DNA of 64,000 nt from Mytilisepta virgata (GCA_028015205.1 CM051516.1:38268230-38332229); one strand, 5' to 3'; shown: positions 1-10,639, counted from the stretch's first letter. Numbers and translations: made by a program. Notes: generated from the sequence alone by a model not told the origin.

Positions 1-837
1 TTTATAGCACTTGAAATATTGTATATATCATTTCATAAATTAAACTCGTCGACTGGGCAATGGATAACAATGGAAATTGTCTTGTATCATTTAGCCCGGT
101 ATAGAAAAGAAATGCTTTATATTCGGTTAAAAAAAAGAACATAAAAAATAAAGATCTTTCGTTTAATTGGACAGAAACAGATGAAATTAGTGTTCAGACG
201 ACCACAAACTCCAATTTTTGTTTATTTTTAAAATGGAGAAACGGATTCTTGATATGAGATTTTCCTTCTCCCAAAGAGATATGTTTAGTAGATTAGAAGT
301 ATTATCATATGATAGATAAATATATTATAGTACACAATTATGTAGTTCAAGGTACTGATAAGACATTAAATACAAAGTCTGATTATCAGGTGAGTATAAA
401 CACTGTAAGTTAGTGATATTAGGTCGTAGACCAGGTTCTTCAATTGCAGGAGTATTCGATTCGATATGCTTTACTAATGAAGAAATAGAATAAGACCTAC
501 TTAGTTCATAAATATAGTTCCCGTGTGAAATGTGTTCATAACCCAATTGAGAAACACACAATCATGGTTGCGAAATCTGTTTTGAACAAATGTTACATGT
601 AACTATGAAAGAGATTGAAAATTACTTCTTAGCTTATTTTGAACGCGGATGTAATAAACTAAACTTAAACAAACACATACAAGAAATAATTATACATCGA
701 ATTACATTCCTGGAAATTTGAAACAAAGCAGAAAAATGTGAAAATTTAACATTATCAATTGTAATGCATGCGAGAGATAGTATGGCGCGTACTTTGATAC
801 TTATATTAACTCTCACAAAAACTTTTTATTTTGTGAA
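1..837. other. Non-coding, no gene recognised
   Basis: AT-rich sequence with only short open frames (60-78 codons) that show no recognisable domain. It could be the upstream intron or 5' flank of the first LRR gene, because that gene has a splice acceptor just before its ATG and its 5'-UTR exon must lie further upstream. I see no first exon or promoter that I can defend. Confidence 0.6.
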
Positions 838-1046
838 ATGCTAAAATATTTTTCCCTCGTGCACAGCTCTATTATTAGATGGTTTTGGATCGATTTATCC
901 TTTTGGTCATTTAGGTATTTTTCAATTTTCTTTCCAACTATTTGGATCATTCTTTTTGGTTTTCAAAATTTTAGGCCTCGAACACAACGAATGAGTCGTT
1001 GATCGACGAAATGTACACATCTTGTGAATCAAAATTGGTACCATAG
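838..1046 (-). repeat. Dispersed repeat family A, copy 1
   Basis: One of about seven copies in this window of a ~200-bp repeat recognised by a core close to CGTCGATTTACGACTCATCA followed by an AGG-CCT(A)-rich stretch and ending near a conserved CCAATTTTGAT block. Other copies are near 22.73, 24.10, 37.41, 41.07, 46.44 and 56.66 kb, in both orientations. This copy lies in the intron just before the first LRR coding exon. It has no long open frame; I take it to be the conserved end of a mobile element, identity unknown. Confidence 0.75.
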
Positions 1047-1106
1047 AATTTTAATAAATGGTTTTTCATATTTTGCAGGGTATTCGAAAGTTACACATTC
1101 GGCATC

Positions 1107-2342
1107 ATGATCAAGTCATCTACATGTGTGCTAACTGGTTTGGTATTATTTATATTCGCTTGGCTTATTGTAAGCTCAGCAGACCCATGTCCTTCCCCAT
1201 GTTGGTGTGTCGATAATAATACAACAGTAGTCTGTAATATGACAGGTATAACAGAGATTCCGAAAGGGTTACCGCGGAACACGGTAACCCTTCTGCTCAG
1301 ACGCAACAACATAGAGTTCATTTCTAAAACAGTATTTGAAGGTCTATATCAACTAGAGAATTTGGATCTTTTCGGGAATAAACTACACGAAGGAAGCATA
1401 GAACAGGGTGCTTTAGATCTACCCAGTATACAGACACTGGATTTATCAGCAAATATGTACAAATCAATGCCTATAGAAATCCCGCCAAAACTAACGACCT
1501 TGACCTTCTGGTACAACCCGATTACGACTTTAACATCAAAAAGTTTTATAAATTACACTTCTGTGAAATATCTAAGCTTGCTTGCAAATCAGATTGATAC
1601 AATTGATGACAATGCATTTGATCCTTTAATTAACATTATTCAGATTGACCTGAGTTCAAACAAACTGGGTGACAATAGTATAAGTCCAACATCATTCACA
1701 AAAAGTAATTTATCGTCATTGAAGTTGAACTATAATCAACTAACGATGATACCAAACAAAACAATTCTTCCAAGTTCTTTGACTGAATTAGAATTATATG
1801 GGAATCAGATCAGAACTATCCCGTCGAAATCATTCAGCACTTTAGGAAATCTAGAAACCTTAGGAGTTGGACAAGGAGCTTATACATCAGTCGAAGACTT
1901 TGCGTTTTTCGGGTTAACAAAATTGAAAAATTTAGATTTAAGTGAAAGTCAATTATCCAGCCTAATTACAAACTTAACATTCAACGACCTCGCATCTCTT
2001 GAAAGTTTATCATTAAGCATCAATGAAGTTTCTAAAATTGAAACTGGAGCCTTTTATTCTTTACGAAGTGTTAAAGAGATTGGACTGTCCGGAAATAAAT
2101 TAAAAACACTTGATCCTAATTTATTGAACACAAACTTCCTTTCCCAACTATCTACAGTGTATATATATGGAAATCCATGGGTATGTGACTGCCATCTAAA
2201 GTGGCTGCGTGAGAAAATGAACAACGCAACTTACAGAGTGTCGTCCCCTGATCTTACAAATTGTGCGGCACCGCCAGATCTTGCAGGAAAGAGCTGGTCT
2301 AATCTTAGACCAGACGAATTTATATGCAAATCAAGCCATTAA
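1107..2342 (+). CDS. Secreted leucine-rich repeat protein 1
   Basis: Encodes 411 residues. Residues 1-25 form a signal peptide (hydrophobic core LVLFIFAWLIV). An LRR N-terminal cap follows with cysteines in the pattern CPSPCWC...VC (about 28-43), then about 12-13 LRRs of the LxxLxLxxNxI type (about 55-355), then an LRR C-terminal cap beginning NPWVCDC with two later cysteines (to about 407). There is no transmembrane segment or GPI signal, so the product should be secreted. Many N-glycosylation sequons (NTT, NMT, NYT, NLS, NKT, NLT, NAT) support this. The start is the ATG 28 bp after a splice acceptor (TTTTGCAG ending 1078), so the coding region is one exon with an upstream 5'-UTR intron. It is the most diverged of the four clustered paralogues. 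The fold resembles small leucine-rich proteoglycans, chondroadherin and molluscan LRR-only proteins. A role in pathogen or matrix binding is inference. Confidence 0.9.
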   Translation: MIKSSTCVLTGLVLFIFAWLIVSSADPCPSPCWCVDNNTTVVCNMTGITEIPKGLPRNTVTLLLRRNNIEFISKTVFEGLYQLENLDLFGNKLHEGSIEQGALDLPSIQTLDLSANMYKSMPIEIPPKLTTLTFWYNPITTLTSKSFINYTSVKYLSLLANQIDTIDDNAFDPLINIIQIDLSSNKLGDNSISPTSFTKSNLSSLKLNYNQLTMIPNKTILPSSLTELELYGNQIRTIPSKSFSTLGNLETLGVGQGAYTSVEDFAFFGLTKLKNLDLSESQLSSLITNLTFNDLASLESLSLSINEVSKIETGAFYSLRSVKEIGLSGNKLKTLDPNLLNTNFLSQLSTVYIYGNPWVCDCHLKWLREKMNNATYRVSSPDLTNCAAPPDLAGKSWSNLRPDEFICKSSH

Positions 2343-2353
2343 TTTCGCTTAAA

Positions 2354-2359
2354 AATAAA
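2354..2359 (+). terminator. Polyadenylation signal of LRR gene 1
   Basis: AATAAA begins 11 bp after the stop codon of the first LRR gene. It would give a very short 3' UTR. Downstream AT-rich signals also exist, so the actual cleavage site is uncertain. Confidence 0.5.
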
Positions 2360-2936
2360 CACTACAGAGCATATATATAACATTTCTAAAAGGCCTCTTA
2401 ATGTCAGATTAATCTCGGAATAGACAAATATATGGTTATACCCAGGATTTATTTCCCTAATAATGTACGTTATAAGTTATAAGAACTGCCCCGCATTTCA
2501 TGACCAGCATTCGACTATAGTCACAGTAAAAGGTTTTAAATCCAAACTAGGCTCAACTAATATAATTATCAATTACGAGTACTATTTATCAATCAGAAAT
2601 GAATTTATGTAGAGATAAACATTTATTTGAACTGATTATTATATCAAATACTGAACGCATTGTTGGAAAGTTCATGTGTTTATATGTAATGCAGTTGGTT
2701 CATTTCAACTGTAAGTACAACTGATCCTTATACAGTATTAACTATATATTTTTTCGATGGGTTGGGGTGATCGATAAAACCTTCATATCGAAATTTAAGT
2801 AGACTTAAAGATGTTAAAATATAAATACATGCTATGCTTTGTTTTGTCTTGAACTTGAGGTTCTAGAGATTACGTCTTGAAGGCGTTTTACCCTACTATC
2901 TAAAGTCTGTACAATCCAACTATTTTTACAGTTATA
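2360..2936. other. Intergenic, nothing recognised
   Basis: AT-rich spacer between LRR gene 1 and the repeat upstream of LRR gene 2. The 5'-UTR exon of gene 2 could lie here or further upstream, but I cannot place it. Confidence 0.5.
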
Positions 2937-3180
2937 GGAAGCGGTCATCTTGTGGTTATCATACTGTAATGACGTTTAGAGTATGTTTTATGCATTAGAG
3001 TGTCAGAATAGATAAGAGGAACGTTTTGGTTCTTATAAAACCGGTTTAACACAACCACTGCTCAGTGTCTGTACCAAGTCAGACTGTCCCGACTCTTTGT
3101 TCTTTCTATGTTTGTGTTTTGTGCTCTTTCATTTTATTTTTCATTTGGGGTTCTCTTCGTAGTTACATGTATCTCTTATT
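2937..3180 (+). repeat. Dispersed repeat family B, plus-oriented copy
   Basis: Shares a long stretch (ATAGATAA..., AAACCGGTTTAA, GTGTCTGTACCAAGTC, GACTCT...TGTT, TGTTTGTGTTTTGTGC) with plus copies near 19.64 kb and with minus copies near 4.69, 19.92, 20.26 and 26.2 kb. It occupies the intron immediately upstream of the LRR gene 2 coding exon. Its open frame runs on into that exon and falsely extends the LRR protein upstream. Confidence 0.75.
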
Positions 3181-3230
3181 TATTAAGTATAAAATTGGAT
3201 ATTTGTAAATTTCAGATTTCAGTTAAAAAA

Positions 3231-4445
3231 ATGAGGCTATATGAATTATGCGTGGCAGCAATAGTATGTCTGGATATGATACTCGCATTTCCCTGTCCGG
3301 TCCCTTGTGATTGCAGGGATAATAACGTTACAGTATTTTGTAATAGGACGGGTATAACAGAGGTGCCTAAAGATTTACCTAAAAATACCGCAACTCTTAA
3401 TTTGGGCTATAACAATATCAAATTCATACCAGCAAATGCCTTCAATGAATTAAAACAGCTACAGTATTTGGATCTTAGTGGTAATCAATTCACTGACACT
3501 AGCTTTCAAAATGGCGCCTTAAATGTATCTAGCATTGACACTTTAGAATTATCATCAGGCGGTTATATGTCAATTCCGAAAGGACTTCCTCCAAACCTGT
3601 CTACATTGTACTTTTTTGACAATCCAATAACAACTTTAACACCGGATAGCTTTACTGAAGTGTCATCAATTCAGTATTTAGAATTAAGGTATAATAAAAT
3701 CACAACAATACAGGAACATACATTTGATTCACTGTTAAATGCTAAAGAAATAGACATCAGCTTCAATAAACTTGTTGATGGAAGTTTTTCTCCCAAGATT
3801 TTCTTAAAAAACCAAAATCTATGGAACGTACAATTTAGATTCAATGCTCTGCAGACGTTTCCAAACTTAACATATTTTCCAAAATCCTTGCAACATATAG
3901 ATTTTGTTGGGAATCAGATTAAAGTTATTCCATCGTTTGCCTTTAAAACTTTGACAAATCTTCAAACAATAGAAGTATGGGAAGGTGCCATTACAACAGT
4001 CGAAGACAATGCTTTTTATGGATTAAGTCAATTAACAATATTAGATTTCATGGAAGATCACGTGTCATCAACATTAACCAATCAAACCTTCAATGGTCTG
4101 TCAGGACTGACAGAACTATTCTTTGATCTAAATAACGTTAGTAAAATTGAACGCGGTACTTTTCATCCAGTGAAAAATATACAGCAACTGTGGTTCAGCT
4201 CAAATCAACTCAGAACTCTAGAAGTAGGAACTTTTGATTTAAAGCTTAACCCAAAACTGTCATTGATTTATATTGATGACAATCCTTGGATCTGTGATTG
4301 TCATTTAAGATGGCTTAGAGAAATAATGGATAGTCACCCGGATCTAATACAAGACCCACATTTGATAGTTTGTAGTGGACCTACACCAGTGGCGGGAAAA
4401 ACCTGGGATGACTTGAAACCTACAGACTTTGTCTGTAAAGAATAA
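3231..4445 (+). CDS. Secreted leucine-rich repeat protein 2
   Basis: Encodes 404 residues from the ATG at 3231. An in-frame ATG exists at 3108, but the stretch between is repeat and intron: acceptor-like TTTCAG precedes 3216 and 3222, and the peptide from 3231 (MRLYELCVAAIVCLDMILAF) is a proper signal peptide. This start also matches the 5' structure of the other three paralogues. Domains in order: signal peptide (1-19), LRR N-cap with CPVPCDC and VFC (about 21-38), about 12 LRRs (50-345), and an LRR C-cap starting NPWICDC with closing cysteines near 381 and 401. There is no membrane anchor. Several N-glycosylation sequons are present (NVT, NRT, NLS, NLT, NQT, NVS). It is closer to genes 3 and 4 than gene 1 is, and is flanked by oppositely oriented copies of repeat family B. 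The ligand is unknown. Confidence 0.9.
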   Translation: MRLYELCVAAIVCLDMILAFPCPVPCDCRDNNVTVFCNRTGITEVPKDLPKNTATLNLGYNNIKFIPANAFNELKQLQYLDLSGNQFTDTSFQNGALNVSSIDTLELSSGGYMSIPKGLPPNLSTLYFFDNPITTLTPDSFTEVSSIQYLELRYNKITTIQEHTFDSLLNAKEIDISFNKLVDGSFSPKIFLKNQNLWNVQFRFNALQTFPNLTYFPKSLQHIDFVGNQIKVIPSFAFKTLTNLQTIEVWEGAITTVEDNAFYGLSQLTILDFMEDHVSSTLTNQTFNGLSGLTELFFDLNNVSKIERGTFHPVKNIQQLWFSSNQLRTLEVGTFDLKLNPKLSLIYIDDNPWICDCHLRWLREIMDSHPDLIQDPHLIVCSGPTPVAGKTWDDLKPTDFVCKE

Positions 4446-4685
4446 AAATTTATAATTCTTCTATCATGAACTTACACAATTGTTGCGATGTGTTTACTCC
4501 TAGAAGGAAACATGAACAAAGGAATATATTATTGCTATATAAGTACATGACATTTGTATATAACGCTTGTAATTTTGAAATTTCAAACGTTTATATCAAT
4601 TTTGAGCTCATTGACATTTTACATTGCTGTCAAATGTAAATAATATATATATTAAACAAATGATAATAGGACAGTGGACTTGAAA
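4446..4685. other. 3' flank of LRR gene 2
   Basis: AT-rich 3' flank; it should contain the 3' UTR and poly(A) site. No other feature is visible. Confidence 0.4.
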
Positions 4686-5060
4686 TTAGCACCAACAGGA
4701 ATATAGATTGTAAGACATAATATAAATCCTCCGAATAACCAATATGTTGTCTTTGAAGGAACAACAAAATGGATAACAGCAAAGGTCAACAATGGCATAC
4801 CAAACACTCCGTACAAAAAATAGTACAAAACACAAACATGAACACAACAGAGAGCCAAGATAGTCTGACTTGGTACAGAAACTGAACAGTGGTGGGGTTA
4901 AACCGGTTCCCAAGCCTCCCCTTATCTATCCTGACACTTTAGTGTATAAAGCACACTATAAAAACCAATATAGTGTGATTACCAACAAGGTGATCGCTTG
5001 ATAGAACTGCAAAATTAGACTGGACGGTATATAATTTAGATAGCAGGGTCATACTGTGCT
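4686..5060 (-). repeat. Dispersed repeat family B, minus-oriented copy
   Basis: Reverse-complement relative of the copy at 2937-3180. It contains GACTTGGTACAGA, AACTGAACAGTG, GGGTTAAACCGG, CTTATCTATCCTGAC, then GTATAAA and ACCAACAAGGTGA blocks. It extends further than the upstream copy. The two short open frames on the minus strand inside it are repeat-derived. Confidence 0.75.
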
Positions 5061-6179
5061 CGTTTTAACTGTAAAACTAGCTAAAGCTCTCGTAGATGCA
5101 CGTCGGATACTATCGCTCTACTAAACGAAAACGTCTGAAATCACATAAAGGGTCTAATGTTATCTAGTCAAAGAGTTCAAGAAAAAATTGACAATATTCG
5201 TGAGAGGCCAGAATAAATTTAAAGTCTTCAGTTTATTATGAAAAAAGAACAATGTTTACAAAATTACACATAATTTCATATTTGTAGTCCTTACTGTGAA
5301 AAGATGTTAAGTAACTACCAAGTTTCTGTGGGTTACCAGCGATACTTTTGCATTTATTTACGATATTACAGTAGAAACTAGGAAAATCCCGTTCATGATA
5401 AGTGCTGTTCTGGAAGCTGGGTATTTATAGAGAATTTTTTTTTATTAAACTTATTAAAAGCATTAAGCAGCCTGTGAAATCTATAACCCTGTAATAGAAG
5501 TTTTTAGTAATTGTATGGTTTCGCTCGTTAATTTTTTTTAGCCGAGAGCAACCTATACACCCCATACGATGGTGCCACAGGTGCCTAGTATTTTTGTGAT
5601 GTTTATCTGGTGTATTAGTCACTTGATTCAACGCTATTCGAAATTTACAAAGTAGGATTTTCTCTACTAAAATATATAAATAAAGGTGCTCTTTCGAATG
5701 AAGAAATCAGTATTGTTACCTTTAACATGTTTAAAGTAAATGTTCTGCTTTTTTCCAATTTATCATTTTACACTTCTGTATATTATATCTCTTGATATAT
5801 AAGATCGAAGTGCATTTAATCTTACGATACTCACTTGTTTGTTTAATTAATCTTAATAGTACAGTTTTTGTTCTGTCACGTATATGCCTAATGAGGTGAG
5901 TTGAACTTTAAGTAAAAATTATATTAATAGTCAGTTTTATAGACTGTAACAATGTATTGATAATTATCCTGCTGCAAATTTCGTATATTAAATTGTATCT
6001 GAAACAATACGTAATGAGTAACTAGCACTGATTACCTCTATATTCACAATGAAGTGTTTTATTCATTTTTATTAAAAATTTATATAACGAATTTAGTACA
6101 TGCATTTGCATAAAATTTAGCTTTTGATTGTCCATCGCCTTATTCATGTTATAATCATATAAAAACAATTTTCTGCAAC
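5061..6179. other. Intergenic, nothing recognised
   Basis: About 1.1 kb of AT-rich sequence. Short minus-strand open frames show no domain. I see no exon, RNA gene or repeat that I can support. Confidence 0.5.
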
Positions 6180-6297
6180 GGAACCTAGATATGAGATGTT
6201 CCGAAAGATATTCCTAAAAATGTGAAATATCTAAACCTTGCTTATAACCACATTGCATTTATAAAAAGGAAGAATTTCACGGATTAAATCAGAACAT
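6180..6297 (+). pseudogene. Broken LRR gene fragment
   Basis: Read in the right frame, this stretch gives a peptide beginning DVPKDIPKNVKYLNLAYNHI, clearly equivalent to the end of the N-cap and first LRR of the neighbouring genes (LRR2 has EVPKDLPKNTATLNLGYNNI). After about 25 residues a one-base shift is needed to reach the equivalent of FHGLYQ, and the original frame hits a TAA. Sequence before and after is not LRR-like. It is therefore a short decayed remnant of a fifth LRR copy, lying just upstream of segmental-duplication copy A. No function is expected. Confidence 0.75.
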
Positions 6298-6635
6298 CGC
6301 ACCCACACAAATCTCTTGTCAGTAATGTTGGGTTATCTTGATTACATTGTTGATCGGAAATAAATTGAAAAAGGAGTTTAACACAGGGATAGCGTATAAA
6401 CATCATCTAAAGATGAAATATATATGGCAGGTAATGAATACTCTGTCGACGCATTTTATCTCTCCCTTTCGGGGTTCATGTGATGGTTACACAAGTTCAT
6501 TGATCAATGACACCCTGTGCTGTATGACTTCAGGTTAGCTTACTATCTCACCCACAACGATCTCTTGTCAATAATTTTGGGTTAGCTTGATTACATTGTC
6601 GACATGAATTTCGTATACCCATTGTTGCTCTCTCC

Positions 6636-7235
6636 TTAAATGGCATTCCTTGCATTGCACATGGTAGATCTCCTTAGCTGAAATTTGGCTTCTTATTTCG
6701 GTATTTTTGGTTGAGTACTTCTTGTTTAATATAAGTTTGGTTTTCGATCTTCCAAATGTTTCGGTGTTAATGCTGCTGATGAGAGGTAACTCCTTGAAAT
6801 GCGTCGTATACCGCATAGTATAAATTTACTATATCTAATATTAGTATCTTTGGATTGTTATTTCGAATTTCATGGGATGATGCCTCTGCTGGTGGACCCT
6901 AGGTCCCCGAGGGTATTCGCCAACCCAGTCGTCAGACTTGTCTGACATGATTATTCATTCATTTGTTACAGAAATTACCAGTATTTAGCAAAATTCAAAA
7001 ATAATAGAAATACTAAGGGTTCATTCCTTGTATTGCACATGGTAATTCTCCTTAGCTGAAATTTGGCTTCTTATTTAGGTATTTTTGGTTGAGTACTTCT
7101 TGTTTAATATAAGTTTGGTTTTCGGTCTTCCAAATGTTTCGGTGTTAATGCTGCTGATGAGAGGTAACTCCTTGAAATGCGTCGTATACAGCAAATATAA
7201 ATTTACTATATCTAATATTAGTATCTTTGGATTGT
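6636..7235 (-). repeat. Two-unit tandem repeat, 378-bp period
   Basis: The block GAGAGGTAACTCCTTGAAAT recurs at 6781 and 7159 (period 378). Between the copies lie conserved stretches including GTCAGACTTGTCTGAC and CCTAGGTCCCCGAGG. The same unit occurs, reverse-oriented and again in two copies, at about 38492-39050. Two-unit tandem cores are typical of non-autonomous bivalve elements. It sits in the insertion that separates the two halves of duplication copy A. Confidence 0.7.
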
Positions 7236-7514
7236 TATTCTGAAATTTCGTTTGCTGAATATTGGTAACTACTCCTTTCGTCAAAGTGTGTTCGCAGTTT
7301 ATACAATAAGTTGGGTATATAGTGTTTCCGACGTTTTCTGAGTTCTGGCGTGTTTAATTTCATTACTTTGCATGACAGATCCGGAATTATTGAAATAATC
7401 AGGTGATCAATTATGGCCCTGATACCTTAGGCGTTATCCATAATAGTCAACATTTTACACGAGTTTACAAAACACACTTCCGCTGATAAATAAATAATAC
7501 ATGCTGCTGATATT
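7236..7514. other. Rest of insertion in copy A
   Basis: Sequence absent from copy B and not recognised. It may be the non-repeated flank of the 378-bp-unit element. Confidence 0.35.
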
Positions 7515-8332
7515 TTTAGAATTCATGATGCTAACAGAGTTCTTAACAATATATAAGTAACAAAAAGCCAACAAATGGCAATCACTTGATCATATCAACA
7601 TATGACTCAGGCTATGAACTTCAGCGGTTACATGCATTTCAAGGGATGTAACGATGTATGCAGATCCTCTTTCTTAGTAAGGAGTAGTAAAATGTTAAAA
7701 ATGTCGAAGGGGTTGGGGGTTTCTAAATTTATATCTGCATAAAAACTACGGAGGAATCTTCTTTTGTCGAAATTGGTAAACCAAGTAATAAAAAAGAGGG
7801 GAAAGTCATTCAACAAAAATCCAAATAAAAAAATTTTATCACCGAAAATGTTATAGTTATTTTAATTATAAGAAATAATACCACATAGTCTCCAAAAAGA
7901 ATTCTACTAACAATCAAACCTAAAGCACTATAAATGTGAACTCCGACAAAAAAAAATATATCACATTTGTTCTGGCTTCCTAAGGAAACATAATTTAATG
8001 TATCAAAAAAAGAGAAGGAATCTAATTTATTTCGGTATTTTGTGATACGTTTATCATATATTATAGAATTTGCGGTCTGAAAAGGCAATTGCCCTTAGAA
8101 CAATACCTAACGAATGCATCGTCTAGATCTGTCTTTCCCTTTTTTAGTTTTAGACACTCAACAAAAAAAGTAAAAATGTCCTACTAAATAAATCCATGGT
8201 TATTGTATTTTGTAATATACTTTTTAAAAGTAATTTTATATACCACTCAGATTAGTATTTATTAATATTTTCTTTCGAAATTTCGCCATAAGTTTTAAAT
8301 AATCATATACTATTAATTATTTCAGTGACAAT

Positions 8333-9550
8333 ATGAAGCAATTTCATTTGGCAATATTCGCTGAGATAGTTTTATTCTTCACATACGAGGTCTATACGGC
8401 CATTTGTCCACCAGAATGTGTTTGCTTAGAAAATGCCACAACAGTTTTATGCAGTGCATTTGGACTGACAGAGGTGCCGAAAAATTTACCTAACACTACA
8501 GTTAAACTGGTTCTATCCGTTAACCACATACAAAACATCCCCGAAGATGCATTTCACGGACTATATCAGCTTCAGGAACTTGATCTTAGTGCTAACAAAC
8601 TAGGAAACAGTAGTTTCGAAAACGGTGCTTTAAATATTCCTAGTTTACGGACGTTAGATCTTTCATCTTGCGGTTTTAATTCGACACCCAGAGGTCTCCC
8701 ACCTAACCTGACAACATTGTATTTCTATGAAAATTCCGTAACAATACTAGAATCGGACAGCTTTTTAAACATGTCAACCATAAAGTTTCTTGGTTTGTCA
8801 AATATCGAACTAAAAGTAATTGAAGAGGGTGCGTTTGATCCGCTAGTAAACGTTGAGGAAATAGATATCGGTCACAATTTACTTTTTGATGGTAGTTTTT
8901 TGCCTACTGCGTTTTTCAAAAATAAAAATCTACATAGGTTAAATCTGGCATCAAATTTATTTCAGAAGTTGCCAAACACCTCATTCTTTCCTTCTTCAAT
9001 AAATGTTTTGAGTTTTGAAGATAATAGCATTGGAGTCATTCTCCCTTTTTCATTTCACACACTAGAAAATTTACAAACTCTGGAATTTCCTCACAATCCC
9101 CTATCAGTAATAGAAGACGATGCCTTTTACGGTTTAGTCAACTTGACAAATTTAAATTTTTACGCCGATCATGTTGCTACGGTGACAAATTTGACCTTTA
9201 ATGGTCTTGAAAGACTAGAAACTTTGAACCTTCATTATAACAATATCAGTGTAATTGAGAGTGGCGCCTTTCATCCTCTGAAGAATATTAATAATATACG
9301 GATCAGCAATAACCAACTGACCACACTCGAAATAGGAACATTTGACTTGAAGTTTAATCCCAATTTAACAACCATAGCTATGAAAAATAATTTTTGGACA
9401 TGTGACTGCCATGTAAGATGGTTACGAGAATTTATGGATAGCAACCCAAATATTATTCAGGATCAGAAAGTTGTGTCATGTGATGAGCCTGCGTCAGTAC
9501 AATGGAAAAGGTGGATCGATTTGAAACCAGAAGATTTTGTATGCAAATGA
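8333..9550 (+). CDS. Secreted leucine-rich repeat protein 3
   Basis: Encodes 405 residues: signal peptide (about 1-23), LRR N-cap (CPPECVC...VLC), about 12 LRRs (50-345), LRR C-cap starting FWTCDCH with two final cysteines, the last being the second-last residue. No membrane anchor, so secreted; many N-glycosylation sequons. The ATG lies 7 bp after a clear acceptor (TATTTCAG ending 8325), so the whole protein is one exon with a 5'-UTR intron. It is the recent duplicate of the gene at 16243. I count about 47 amino-acid differences in 405 (about 88% identity), concentrated in the signal peptide and in variable LRR positions, with all cysteines kept. Likely extracellular binding protein; ligand unknown. 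Confidence 0.9.
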   Translation: MKQFHLAIFAEIVLFFTYEVYTAICPPECVCLENATTVLCSAFGLTEVPKNLPNTTVKLVLSVNHIQNIPEDAFHGLYQLQELDLSANKLGNSSFENGALNIPSLRTLDLSSCGFNSTPRGLPPNLTTLYFYENSVTILESDSFLNMSTIKFLGLSNIELKVIEEGAFDPLVNVEEIDIGHNLLFDGSFLPTAFFKNKNLHRLNLASNLFQKLPNTSFFPSSINVLSFEDNSIGVILPFSFHTLENLQTLEFPHNPLSVIEDDAFYGLVNLTNLNFYADHVATVTNLTFNGLERLETLNLHYNNISVIESGAFHPLKNINNIRISNNQLTTLEIGTFDLKFNPNLTTIAMKNNFWTCDCHVRWLREFMDSNPNIIQDQKVVSCDEPASVQWKRWIDLKPEDFVCK

Positions 9551-9577
9551 AAAAATGTGTGTGTTCAAATGACTGAA

Positions 9578-9583
9578 AATAAA
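9578..9583 (+). terminator. Polyadenylation signal of LRR gene 3
   Basis: AATAAA about 28 bp after the stop codon. The equivalent position in the duplicate reads AATAATTG (after 17485), so the duplicate has lost this exact hexamer. Confidence 0.5.
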
Positions 9584-9860
9584 AATTTCTATAGGATTAA
9601 TAACTGAAATTTAATGTTACTTGCTGGAAAATATTTAACCAGAAACATGTCGTATTTATTTATTTTTGTGTTTAGATAGAGAATATTGTGTAGATATTGG
9701 CAGTTATATCGTTTGCTAAATTTGAATAAAAGTCTGATATACAAACGTACTTTCTTATATAGGTTTATATTCAGGTAGGAAGACAAAAAAGATGATGTTA
9801 TGAAATACCCACGAAAATTGACTAACAACGACAAGAAAATGTCAAATTTTAACTTAAATG

Positions 9861-10639
9861 GTTGTATATATGGAACGTTTGCTTCCGTTAAGGTCGAAGT
9901 TAATACATACATAAACATTGCTGAGAAATTCCACTTAAGTCTATAACTTTTCATGAGAAAAATATATTGTTTAAGGTACCTTTGAATACATTAAAAACAG
10001 ACTGAAGAATGTTCGCATACTCTTTAATATTCAGTTATTATGAGTGAAAATTGATTAGAAAATTAGATGCTAAATGTAGCATCGGAGGACGCCCAATTTT
10101 TTAGTTAAGAATAAAAAGTACAAACATGTTATACGTGAATATCAATGTAAACATAAACTTATCATGTTTTTTTTTATCATGATGTAAATATTGATTCGAT
10201 CAAATGTGTTCAGTGAAATAGTTGCAGTTTGCAATAGGTATGTATCTATATGTAGTAGTCTAAAATAGATGATATAATTTAGCAACATTCTTTAATAATA
10301 CATGTTATAATAGTATATTTAATTAAAAAATATACGGTCACTACATGTAAATCATGTATACATTTTTGCAACCTGAATGTAGAATCAAAAAAACAAATGG
10401 CAACATTCTCAACCAATGACTTGATTTCCACTGCCCATAGAAGTAAGGCTATTGTTTTCTGATTGCGGGGTCAATGTTTTTTGGACGACAATTGCTTCAA
10501 GAGAACCATAGTCTAACGTTTGCAATAAACACCCTCCCAGTTGTTAGCGGTTTCGAATGCTACCACTGTTTCGGTTTTACACAGTCTTTGGATATTCGGA
10601 TCATAATAGATAATGACAGAAAATTATATTTCTATTTGA
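9861..10639. other. Intergenic between duplication copies
   Basis: AT-rich sequence with no match to copy A or B seen and no gene. A 77-codon open frame at 10474 begins in unmatched sequence and runs into the duplicated block; I regard it as chance. Confidence 0.45.

Larger units (their letters stand above)
6350..9860 (+). repeat. Segmental duplication copy A (LRR3 unit)
   Basis: Colinear with 10640-17810. Matching blocks by eye: 6350-6630 with 10640-10895; 7515-7800 with 11570-11850; 7840-8090 with 15300-15460 and 15940-16020; 8160-9860 with 16090-17810. The blocks include the LRR coding exon, its upstream intron end and its 3' flank. Copy A carries its own insertion at about 6631-7515 that is absent from copy B. 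Divergence between copies is roughly a tenth of positions by eye. Confidence 0.8.

Noticed and set aside
3108..3230. Upstream in-frame ATG extending LRR protein 2 by 41 residues
   Set aside because: The stretch is family B repeat and intron sequence with splice acceptors before 3216/3222; the paralogues start right after the acceptor and the peptide from 3231 is a proper signal peptide.
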